From a virus: DNA of 30,300 nucleotides. Of the stretch, positions 1 through 7,202 are shown one piece after another. Numbering within the stretch: the first letter of the stretch is position 1; every line of letters begins with the position of its first letter. Under the pieces are notes generated by a model that was not told the origin of the DNA, made no database searches, and worked only from the letters and a program-made list of their open reading frames with translations. Position numbers and translations under genes: made by a program. The stretch covers positions 13,341 through 43,640 of the IMG/VR virus record IMGVR_UViG_3300029448_000086, one strand, 5' to 3'.

Positions 1-387
1 TATGTCAGTTCTTTTTATTCTTGATATAATTTTTTCTTCACCTACGTAATTTATTATAAAGTTGTTTATAATATCATCTATACTTATATATTGATAGTTA
101 CCTAGTGTTTCAGAGTTAGTAGTTTGCCTAACTAATATTGTAGCACCTACCGCGGGTGCTGAGCTAAAAGTTAATCTACCAAAATTTGCAGCAGCAGCAT
201 CACCTTGATAAACATAAGTATTTTGAGCTAATTCACTACCATTTAAAAAAACATCGAACTGAGATTCAGCTGTAGGTAATGGACTAAACGTTAAAGTTAT
301 ATAACTATTAGAGTTTATAGTAGAGTCTACTGATACTTGATAGCTATTGTCGTAATACTGTTGTTGTGTTCCTGTGAATAATGGCAT
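1..387 (-). CDS. Virion structural protein, 3' end outside window
   Basis: An open frame starts at the ATG at 387-385 and stays open for 129 codons to the left edge of the window, so the C-terminus is missing. The visible protein begins MPLFTGTQQQYYDNSYQVSV and is rich in Ser, Thr, Asn and aromatic residues in a beta-strand-like alternation. It contains a segment of the type FDVFLNGSELAQNTYVY, typical of beta-rich phage tail or adaptor proteins, and then a more charged helical part from about residue 105. It follows the 241-residue connector-like gene by 6 bp at the end of the head module. I infer a head-tail joining or tail structural protein. No specific family is recognised. Confidence 0.7.
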   Translation of the reverse strand, partial: MPLFTGTQQQYYDNSYQVSVDSTINSNSYITLTFSPLPTAESQFDVFLNGSELAQNTYVYQGDAAAANFGRLTFSSAPAVGATILVRQTTNSETLGNYQYISIDDIINNFIINYVGEEKIISRIKRTDI

Positions 388-393
388 ATCTTA

Positions 394-1119
394 TTAATTT
401 TCTTGTTGAACGTTCTGTGCTTCTTCTTGAGCAGCTATAGGATATAATTGAGGATCTTTTATTGTTATACCAGCTAATTCTAATATTTTTATAACTAATT
501 CACTTTCTTCAGAATCATGTAATTCAAAATTTTGACTATCAGTAGAATTATACAAAGCTTCATTTAAAACTATTGTATAAGACCATTCTACAGTTTGTGG
601 CCTAGCAATATAATTACATTTTACTTTGGCTGTAGTTATAGAGTTTGATATTGGATAAACAGTTATAGTGTTTTCAAGATTAGCTGAAGTGTTTGATCTA
701 ACATAAACAGGTCTTTTTAATGTAGGTGCTGTTAAAGGTGAGTTGTTTACGTGATGAATATGGTTTTGTTCAATTTTTTCTATTTCAACCCAACCAAGAT
801 CGCAGTTGTAATATAGTTCACCTATTCTGTAATGATTTGGTAGAGTACCAATACCATCACTACCAGTCATAGTAACTGGTTGCATATATCTTTCAAATAT
901 ATTAATTTTTTCTTGTAGTATATCTACCATGTCTCCATAAGTAGAATCATTACCTGGCATTTTCATAAACTGATCTAGATCATAAAAATATTGCTCAAAA
1001 ATATCCATTTGAGCTTGATTAGCAAACAAATTAAACTCTTGAGGTGTTACATAACCTCTTTGTTCTTTGTTAGCTATAGCTAATACTCTTTGATATACTG
1101 TGTCTATACTTACTGCCAT
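394..1119 (-). CDS. Head-tail connector / ring-like structural protein
   Basis: This 241-residue protein begins MAVSIDTVYQRVLAIANKEQ. Its N-terminal half is helical, with an aromatic and acidic patch of the type ANQAQMDIFEQYFYDLDQF at about residues 33-51. The middle is beta-rich and contains LPNHYRIGELYY, and the C-terminus is a helical acidic tail. The pattern of an early helix reading 'GY(V/I)TP.EFN..AN.AQ..IFE.YF.D' is one I associate with conserved virion proteins of marine and gut Bacteroidota phages, encoded downstream of the capsid gene. By position it is probably an adaptor or ring protein below the portal. The start is supported by its place just after an AT-rich leader reading AAATAAAT before ATG, with no Shine-Dalgarno. 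Function is inferred mainly from context. Confidence 0.8.
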   Translation of the reverse strand: MAVSIDTVYQRVLAIANKEQRGYVTPQEFNLFANQAQMDIFEQYFYDLDQFMKMPGNDSTYGDMVDILQEKINIFERYMQPVTMTGSDGIGTLPNHYRIGELYYNCDLGWVEIEKIEQNHIHHVNNSPLTAPTLKRPVYVRSNTSANLENTITVYPISNSITTAKVKCNYIARPQTVEWSYTIVLNEALYNSTDSQNFELHDSEESELVIKILELAGITIKDPQLYPIAAQEEAQNVQQEN

Positions 1120-1130
1120 ATTTATTTTTT

Positions 1131-1174
1131 TTTATAGTAGATAGTCACCTAATAAAGATGACTATCTCTATAAA
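1131..1174. promoter_or_regulatory. Long imperfect hairpin in the leader of the 241-residue gene
   Basis: AGATAGTCA at 1139-1147 is a perfect inverted repeat of TGACTATCT at 1159-1167. The pairing extends outward through TATAG/CTATA after a single bulged base, and then through two more A-T pairs. The loop is 11 bases. In the minus-strand transcript the stem is followed by a run of A, not U, so it is not a standard intrinsic terminator. It sits between the stop of the 261-residue gene and the start codon of the connector-like gene. It could be an RNA processing or stability element or a translational control hairpin. Confidence 0.6.
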
Positions 1175-1181
1175 GTGATTA

Positions 1182-1967
1182 TTATTTTAATCTTTTTTCA
1201 ATACTAGCGAAAACTTCTAATCCTTCATCGGTTTTAAACCAAGCAGCTAGCGCTGAATATGGATGTTCATCAAATGGAATTGTCATTAATTTTCTACCAT
1301 TACTAGCCCAAGTAAATTGTCTGTTGTCTCCAGATAATTTAATTATACCAGCTTCCACAGCTTTAATTCCAAAATTCCTTAATTGTACGTTTTCGTCTTG
1401 AACTAAATTAATAAATAAACCAGGATTTCTTTTTGCAAAAATCAATAAATCCCTTTTTATTTCTTTTGAAGTCATTTGAGAAACCTTACTACCTTGTTCT
1501 ACTCTAAGTATTCCTTCAGCCATATCTATTCCTAGATCTTTAGCTATATTTAAAGCTTCAATTTCTAACTCCATGTAATCTAATTCGTTGTCTGCTATTT
1601 CAACAGCATTGTGTTCTCTAAATATAACACCGTTTAATGGGTGGTATATAGATAACATTTTTTGTAAAGATTGCTCTCTAGCAGGAACTTCTAATGTTCC
1701 ATTTCTAAAAACAATATGTCCTAACGTTGAAGTTCCTTTTTGTTCATCAACAAGCGGGGACGGTTGGTTAGTGGCATATCTAATCTCTCTTTGATAACCT
1801 AACTCTTTGTCAAACCATAACAATGGTTTTCTTCTAGTGTGTTTTGATGGTAATTTAAATACCAAAGGTTGTTCTTTTGTTGTAAGATAGTAAAGTCTAT
1901 CTTTCATTTCCCAGTTGATTCCATTTGGAACACCAGGAGTCATTTTAATTTTCTTTGTTTTTTCCAT
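1182..1967 (-). CDS. Conserved virion-associated protein of unknown function
   Basis: This 261-residue protein begins MEKTKKIKMTPGVPNGINWE. It looks like a mixed alpha/beta protein, with a helical acidic centre (about residues 120-150) and a C-terminal part (about 190-255) that includes FGIKAVEAGIIKLSGDNR and TIPFDEHPYSALAAWF. No enzyme motif is evident. It lies between the major capsid gene and the connector-like gene, separated from the capsid gene by a strong terminator, so it should be transcribed at a lower level than the capsid gene. I recall similar proteins behind the capsid gene in related Bacteroidota phages, but I do not know a function. A head-completion or minor capsid role is inference. 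Confidence 0.75.
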   Translation of the reverse strand: MEKTKKIKMTPGVPNGINWEMKDRLYYLTTKEQPLVFKLPSKHTRRKPLLWFDKELGYQREIRYATNQPSPLVDEQKGTSTLGHIVFRNGTLEVPAREQSLQKMLSIYHPLNGVIFREHNAVEIADNELDYMELEIEALNIAKDLGIDMAEGILRVEQGSKVSQMTSKEIKRDLLIFAKRNPGLFINLVQDENVQLRNFGIKAVEAGIIKLSGDNRQFTWASNGRKLMTIPFDEHPYSALAAWFKTDEGLEVFASIEKRLK

Positions 1968-1968
1968 G

Positions 1969-1980
1969 ATATAATATAAT
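1969..1980 (-). promoter_or_regulatory. ATTATATTATAT box one base before a start codon
   Basis: On the minus strand the 12-mer ATTATATTATAT is followed by one base and then the ATG of the 261-residue gene. The identical 12-mer at the identical distance occurs before the scaffold-like gene (4749-4760). It could be a phage-specific -10-like promoter giving a leaderless transcript, or an A/T-rich translation-enhancing leader of the kind Bacteroidota use in place of Shine-Dalgarno sequences. Confidence 0.35.
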
Positions 1981-1989
1981 ATAAATTTT

Positions 1990-2031
1990 TAAAAAAATAA
2001 AGGTGCAGGGTGCCGAAGCACCCTTACCTTT
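1990..2031 (-). terminator. Rho-independent terminator after the capsid gene
   Basis: In the minus-strand transcript GGGUGC and GCACCC pair around a UUCG tetraloop (a C(UUCG)G loop, exceptionally stable). A small internal loop separates this from an outer AAAGGU/ACCUUU stem. The stem is followed by A and seven U residues. It begins 20 bp after the stop codon of the major capsid gene. Read-through to the next genes must occur, because no obvious full promoter fits between it and the next start 22 bp away. It probably serves to give a high capsid dose relative to the downstream connector genes. Confidence 0.88.
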
Positions 2032-2050
2032 AATAACTGTTGACTAATAA

Positions 2051-3478
2051 TTAGTCTCCTTGTACACCGTCAGTAGACTTTAATAATACAAAGTTGTTAG
2101 CAGCTTGAACACATAAACATCTCTCAGATAAGAAATGAACGTTCATAGCATCCTCGTCGCTTGTATAATTTCCACCTACAGATCCAGTGATCCAAGATTT
2201 CATTCTTCTATCATCAGCTTCAGAAGCTCTATATCTTACATGTAAGAATGGTCTTTGGATGTTTTTACCCATAATCTGATCATAAACTGTTGAAGTTCCA
2301 GCAGGAACGATAACACCTTCGATATCAGCTACAAGTCCTCTAGTAGTAGAGTCGTTTAAGTATTTCCAATCAGTTTTGTAGAAGTCATAAGAACCTCTTC
2401 TAAAACCAGAAAAACCTAAATTCAACGCCATTTCCTCAGAGTTGTTAAATACACCGTAAGAAGTACCACCAGTACCATAAGAATTTTGAGCAGCAAGCAT
2501 GTTGTCAATAGATAGAGTTGTAGCTCTGTCTAAGAACATCATGTTTTCTTCAATAGAACCTTGCTTATCAAGTTCTTGTAAGATAGTATCAAATTCAGCT
2601 AAACCTTCATGAACACCAGATGAAATAGGGTCATCAAAGTCAGCGTTGTTAAATACTAAACCTCTTGAGCTAATAGCTGCAAAAAGACCTTCAGATCCAG
2701 AAATACCAGAGGCAGAGATTGCAGATGAACCTGCTTTTTTCTCAGCTTCAATCATAGCCATTTCTAATTGATCTTCAAATCTAATTCTAGCTTCGTGCTC
2801 AGATTTTAGATACCATAAGTATCCAGAAGTTCCAGCTTCAGTAGTAACTTCAACCCAACCGATCTGAGCAGTGTCAGAACCGTTTACACTATACTTGTCT
2901 CTTAGAATAATTGGCTTATTCGAGAAAGAAGTAAATGTTGCGTCTTTTTTGTCACCAGCGTTGCTAGATCCTTTTGCATATTCTGAACCGTATACAAATA
3001 CTTTTACAGCACTTACACCATCAGAACCGATACCAGAGATATCAGCAGCAGTATAAGGTTGAGCTGTTACAGTAGTTGCACTAGGCACAGCAGATACATA
3101 ACATTTTAATGTAGCACCACCTTTGCTAACGATGATAGTATCACCAACAGCAATTAAGTGTGCAGCAGAAAAAGTTAGTAAGTTAGCAGAAACGTCAGTA
3201 CCTACAACATTGTCATAAGCTACGTGGATTCTACCTTGTTCTGACCATACGACTTCGTCAGAAGCCATAGGCATTTCAGCACCTACCATAGACAAAAATC
3301 CAGAAATAGTTCTATTTCCATATCTTTCAACTTCTTTTTCATACACTTCTGGTAAGAACTGTTTTGTGAAATTAAAGTCGTTGCCTGAGATGCTTAAGTA
3401 ATTTGAACCAAATAAAGTTTTATTCGGTCTTGGAGTTAAGTGCGATAATTCCGCACCAGTTCCAGCGAATGCTCCCAT
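2051..3478 (-). CDS. Major capsid protein (HK97-fold, crAss-like type)
   Basis: This 475-residue protein lies directly downstream of the scaffold-like gene and is followed by a strong terminator. Both features are typical of the major capsid gene. The N-terminal part contains FLPEVYEKEVERYGNRTISG and GAEMPMASDEVVWSEQGRIH (about residues 41-84). I recognise this pattern from major capsid proteins of crAss-like and related Bacteroidota phages. The Gly, Ala and Thr-rich central beta region (about 95-200) and the later helical segment with FRRGSYDFYKTDW fit an HK97-type subunit with an inserted domain. The C-terminus includes a FLHVRYRASEADDRRMKSW stretch. No prohead protease gene was seen. The leader is AAAAATTAAAAATT before ATG with no Shine-Dalgarno. 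Confidence 0.88.
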   Translation of the reverse strand: MGAFAGTGAELSHLTPRPNKTLFGSNYLSISGNDFNFTKQFLPEVYEKEVERYGNRTISGFLSMVGAEMPMASDEVVWSEQGRIHVAYDNVVGTDVSANLLTFSAAHLIAVGDTIIVSKGGATLKCYVSAVPSATTVTAQPYTAADISGIGSDGVSAVKVFVYGSEYAKGSSNAGDKKDATFTSFSNKPIILRDKYSVNGSDTAQIGWVEVTTEAGTSGYLWYLKSEHEARIRFEDQLEMAMIEAEKKAGSSAISASGISGSEGLFAAISSRGLVFNNADFDDPISSGVHEGLAEFDTILQELDKQGSIEENMMFLDRATTLSIDNMLAAQNSYGTGGTSYGVFNNSEEMALNLGFSGFRRGSYDFYKTDWKYLNDSTTRGLVADIEGVIVPAGTSTVYDQIMGKNIQRPFLHVRYRASEADDRRMKSWITGSVGGNYTSDEDAMNVHFLSERCLCVQAANNFVLLKSTDGVQGD

Positions 3479-3502
3479 AATTTTTAATTTTTAATTGTTA
3501 AT

Positions 3503-4747
3503 TTATTTTTTAATTTTAACTTTGAAATCAGAAACTGAGTCACCAGGAACAACTCTTGCAGAAAATCCTGATGTCGGTATGACATTAGAATTAACTTGTC
3601 TAGGGTCCATGCTTACGTTCTTAGATTTAGCAATGCTATCTTTAATAGCGTCAGCTTTACCCTGTTGATAAAAGTGGTTGGCAACAGCATCCGGATTCAT
3701 AGCAGTAAATAAAGATTTATGATAACCTGGAGCGTCATTCATATTTTTGTTTTTGTCTAAAAACTTATTCACAAAATTATTTATGTCACTTTGAGTTTCT
3801 TTAACCTTATCACTGTTTTTGACGTTAAATCTATATCTCTTATCTCCGACCTTATATTCAAAACCTTTGAATTGATCGTTAAAAACCTGATTGGTTTTTT
3901 GAAGAAAATTAGACTTAGCTGCATCGTTTGCTTTTGTCGTTGTTTCTAACTCTTCGTTGTAACGATTGAAAAAGTCTATAGCCTTTTGTTGATCTTGCGT
4001 TAGCTTAGATCCAGCTTTAACCTCTTCGTAATATTTAGACTTTAGCCCGTCTAAGTGGCTTTTAGCACCGGCAACTTGCTCTTTAAGTGCTAATTTTTTT
4101 CTTTTAATATCTCTATCCTCATCTGTTTCTTCATCATAATCAAATTGATCTTCCATTAAAAATGAAATTTCTTCATCTGTTAAATGAGGTTTTGTTTGTT
4201 TGTAGTATTCTCTTAATAAAGTTACGTCATCATGATTACTATAATCTTGATTTAATTTTACGTAATCTTCTAAACTACCACCAGTTTCATTCATAAAGTC
4301 TACAACTTTTTGAATATTTTCTGGTAAAGGTTCAGCTGTTTGTTGAGCTTGCTCTACAGCTTCTTCAACTTCTTCTTTTAGTTCTTCAACTTTTTCCTCA
4401 ACCTCTTCACTGGTTATTTCTTCTAAAACAGGTTCTTCAACCTCTTCTGTTTTTTCTATTACCTCTTCTTTGCTTTCTTCAATTGGTTCAAGAACTTTTT
4501 CCTCTTCCACCTTTTCTTCATCTCCGCTTTCAACTTCTTCAACAGGTTTTTCTTCATTCTCCTTCTCCTTATTGTTTCTTAAATCAACTTTTACAACATC
4601 ATCTTCCTCCTGTTTTACTAATTTCTTAGGAGTTTTGATGACAGCATCAGGTTTTACTTCGCTATCTTGTATAGCTTTTTCTTGTTTTTGTGGTTGCTCT
4701 ACAACCTCTTTAGTAGTTTCTACTACTTTGTCTTCGTTTTTTGCCAT
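3503..4747 (-). CDS. Scaffold-like head assembly protein, Glu/Val-rich
   Basis: This 414-residue protein is encoded between portal and capsid, the classic scaffold position. Residues about 1-145 are low-complexity and strongly acidic (repeated EEV, KEEV and EKVEE runs) and probably disordered. The middle (about 150-280) is helical and highly charged, as in scaffolds. The C-terminal part (about 290-414) contains a YKVGDKRYRFNVKNSDKV patch, then AMNPDAVANHFYQQGKADAI and a short basic tail KVKIKK, which could contact the capsid or portal. The assignment rests on position and composition; scaffolds diverge too fast for family motifs. It is preceded by the ATTATATTATAT box one base before ATG. Confidence 0.72.
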   Translation of the reverse strand: MAKNEDKVVETTKEVVEQPQKQEKAIQDSEVKPDAVIKTPKKLVKQEEDDVVKVDLRNNKEKENEEKPVEEVESGDEEKVEEEKVLEPIEESKEEVIEKTEEVEEPVLEEITSEEVEEKVEELKEEVEEAVEQAQQTAEPLPENIQKVVDFMNETGGSLEDYVKLNQDYSNHDDVTLLREYYKQTKPHLTDEEISFLMEDQFDYDEETDEDRDIKRKKLALKEQVAGAKSHLDGLKSKYYEEVKAGSKLTQDQQKAIDFFNRYNEELETTTKANDAAKSNFLQKTNQVFNDQFKGFEYKVGDKRYRFNVKNSDKVKETQSDINNFVNKFLDKNKNMNDAPGYHKSLFTAMNPDAVANHFYQQGKADAIKDSIAKSKNVSMDPRQVNSNVIPTSGFSARVVPGDSVSDFKVKIKK

Positions 4748-4748
4748 A

Positions 4749-4760
4749 ATATAATATAAT
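4749..4760 (-). promoter_or_regulatory. ATTATATTATAT box one base before the scaffold start
   Basis: This is the second copy of the exact 12-mer found before the 261-residue gene, again one base from the ATG. Upstream on the minus strand lies further A/T-rich sequence (TTTAATTATTTAATT) within the 27-bp gap to the portal stop codon. Its function, as a late promoter or a translation leader, is not settled by sequence alone. Confidence 0.35.
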
Positions 4761-4774
4761 TAAATAATTAAACA

Positions 4775-7201
4775 TTATCTAGGATCAAATTGACCTAGAT
4801 TACCAAGTCCACCTAAACTATCATTACCCATAGATTCAAACTTTTTAGGTGGTTTATTGTTATTTCTTTGATCTATTAATTCAGATTGTTGAGATGCTTG
4901 AATTCTAGTTCTTTCATCTTTACGATCTTCCTTACCTTTTTCTTTATCTTTCGCAACATTTAACTCTAGGTTTTTAAGTCTCATGTTTATCATAAACTCA
5001 TGATTCATTAATTCTTTTTTAATCTGAGCTTCTTGTATTAATTTTTTAGATTCTAAATCAGCTTTACCTTGTTCAAGCTGCATCGTACTTTGAATAAGAG
5101 CTTGATTTTTTTGAACTTCAGCTTGAGCGGCAACTTGTTGCGCTTTAGCATTAGCGTCAGCTTGAGTTTTTATATTTCTTTCTTGTAACTCTTGATCTTT
5201 TTCTCTTTTCTTTTTTCTTCTAACCTTAAGAAGTTGATTAGCTAGTTTAACGTTTTTAATATCTCTTAAATCAATAACGTCTTCTAGTTCTATACTTTGT
5301 TGTGTTAATGCCATTTGTATATTGTTTTCTAGCATTTGTTTTTCTTCTTCATCTGGTGCAACTTGTAAGAAAATACCAAAGTCATAAAGATGTAGACTAG
5401 CAACTTCATCTAAAGTAGCTATACTATGATTACCTATTTTTTGTATAAACGCATCCCTTGTAGGTGAGTACTCTAATACATCAGATATTCTTAACGATAT
5501 AGATTCAGCAACCTCAGCTGTTAAGTATAAACCAGAATTCAATATATGCCTAGTGGCTGTGTTTGAATTAGCCGCTGCTAATTTTTGTACACCAACTAAA
5601 GCTCTTGAGTCAGGAGTGCTAGCATCTCTAGCTTCATTAAGACCAGTAGCATCTCTAATCATCTGCATATAATAATTATATGTTTGAATTAATGATTGCA
5701 TTTTTTGACCACCAGAACCTGATTGTATTTCTTGAATAGGAATTTTACCAGGATTCATATCACCTTCTGAGGTGAATGATCTACCTATAACACTACCTGT
5801 TTGAAAAAACATGTTTAATGCTTCCTGTGGACTGTAGTTGGTACCATTGCCTAAATCTATTTCAGCTAAACCATCAGCGTCTAAATATACACCATCTGGT
5901 ACTAATCTAGACATTACTTGCTGTAATTTTAAATGCGTTAACTGTATCATATCAGCAAAACCAGTTATTCTACCAACTAAAGATTCTATTTTACCTTTGT
6001 AAGTTCTAGGAGCAACTATGTTATAATTCATTTTAACCTTAGTGTAATCACTTTTAGGTCTCATCATGTTTTTAGCAATCTCCCATTTTAAAAGTTTATC
6101 AGTTCCTAAAACTAAAACACCTTCATATAAAACCTCTAGAGATCTTTCTATTTTTTCAAATTGACCAACCATTTCTTGTATTGGGGGATCAAAAGTATCA
6201 TCTCTTAATATAACTTTACTACCACCAGTAGCTGTATCTTTAACTTTATAAACCTCGTTCATGTAAGTTTTGTAGTTAAAATATAATAACTCTATAGTAT
6301 TTTTATCACCAGAATTAGAATCAGAGGTTGTGTTATACCTCATGTTAGATCTTTGATTTGGCTGTTTAGCTATTTTAGTAAGATCTTCCTCAGTCATATT
6401 AGGAAACTCTTTCTTTAATTCATTTATAGGTATTGTTTTTACCTCACCAACATAATATATGTCATCAAAATAAGGAGACTCTGTGTAAGAGTAAACTAAA
6501 TTAGCAGGATCAACATAATCAATTTTAATACCTTCAGATGTAGTAAACGTATCTTTAACACAAGCTATACCTAAAGTTGTTAAATCATAATATAATCTTT
6601 TTCTAGTTTCTTCAAACTTATTACCAGTTAATATAGTTGTTATAGCTTGCTCTTCAGCAATTTCTACTTCTTGCTTATAATTTAACTGCATGTGAAGATT
6701 TAATTCTTCTTCACTATCAGGTAGTCTTTCTGGATCAGTTTCCTGTAAATTAATACCAAAAGCTTGTTGAGCAAATTCTGTTAACTCTCTAGTTTCTATA
6801 TCTCTTAATATAGACTCCATGTATTCTGTTCTCTTACTCATTCCGTAAGGATCTTGAGAGTATGCTTTTACATCATACAACCTATTAGACATACCATTAA
6901 CTACTATGTCTACAAATTTAGGTATAATAGGTACAGGTTTCCAGTCTAAATTAAGATAAGATAAATCACCATTAATAGATAATTCATTTTTATATTTTTG
7001 TATACTTTGTTCTCCTCTAGCGTATAATCTTAGTTTATGAAACTCGTTTTGGTTATTATAAAACCTATTAGTTCCAGAATCTCTTTTAAACCATTCATTT
7101 TCTATGGCTCTAGCTACTTTTAAGCCGTAGTCATAGCTAATCTTTTCGTTATCACTAACGACTTGACTTGGGAAAAAACCTTTTGTAACTGATCCTGCCA
7201 T
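4775..7201 (-). CDS. Portal protein (crAss-like family)
   Basis: This 808-residue protein should form the dodecameric portal ring at the capsid vertex through which DNA is packaged. The N-terminal region (about 50-120) carries YARGEQSIQKYKN followed by LNLDWKPVPIIPKFVDIVV, a signature I associate with portal proteins of crAss-like and related phages. The clip/stem-like central region ends near residues 505-580, with ATGLNEARDASTPDSRALVG. This is the common portal pattern of a helix preceding the tunnel loop. The last part, about 640-790, is a long, Gln/Lys/Glu-rich helix (QELQERNIKTQADANAKAQQ type) that could be the barrel or a coiled-coil tail. It starts 1 bp after the terminase stop. The length of about 800 residues is large for portals in general but normal for this group. 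Confidence 0.9.
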   Translation of the reverse strand: MAGSVTKGFFPSQVVSDNEKISYDYGLKVARAIENEWFKRDSGTNRFYNNQNEFHKLRLYARGEQSIQKYKNELSINGDLSYLNLDWKPVPIIPKFVDIVVNGMSNRLYDVKAYSQDPYGMSKRTEYMESILRDIETRELTEFAQQAFGINLQETDPERLPDSEEELNLHMQLNYKQEVEIAEEQAITTILTGNKFEETRKRLYYDLTTLGIACVKDTFTTSEGIKIDYVDPANLVYSYTESPYFDDIYYVGEVKTIPINELKKEFPNMTEEDLTKIAKQPNQRSNMRYNTTSDSNSGDKNTIELLYFNYKTYMNEVYKVKDTATGGSKVILRDDTFDPPIQEMVGQFEKIERSLEVLYEGVLVLGTDKLLKWEIAKNMMRPKSDYTKVKMNYNIVAPRTYKGKIESLVGRITGFADMIQLTHLKLQQVMSRLVPDGVYLDADGLAEIDLGNGTNYSPQEALNMFFQTGSVIGRSFTSEGDMNPGKIPIQEIQSGSGGQKMQSLIQTYNYYMQMIRDATGLNEARDASTPDSRALVGVQKLAAANSNTATRHILNSGLYLTAEVAESISLRISDVLEYSPTRDAFIQKIGNHSIATLDEVASLHLYDFGIFLQVAPDEEEKQMLENNIQMALTQQSIELEDVIDLRDIKNVKLANQLLKVRRKKKREKDQELQERNIKTQADANAKAQQVAAQAEVQKNQALIQSTMQLEQGKADLESKKLIQEAQIKKELMNHEFMINMRLKNLELNVAKDKEKGKEDRKDERTRIQASQQSELIDQRNNNKPPKKFESMGNDSLGGLGNLGQFDPR

Positions 7202-7202
7202 A

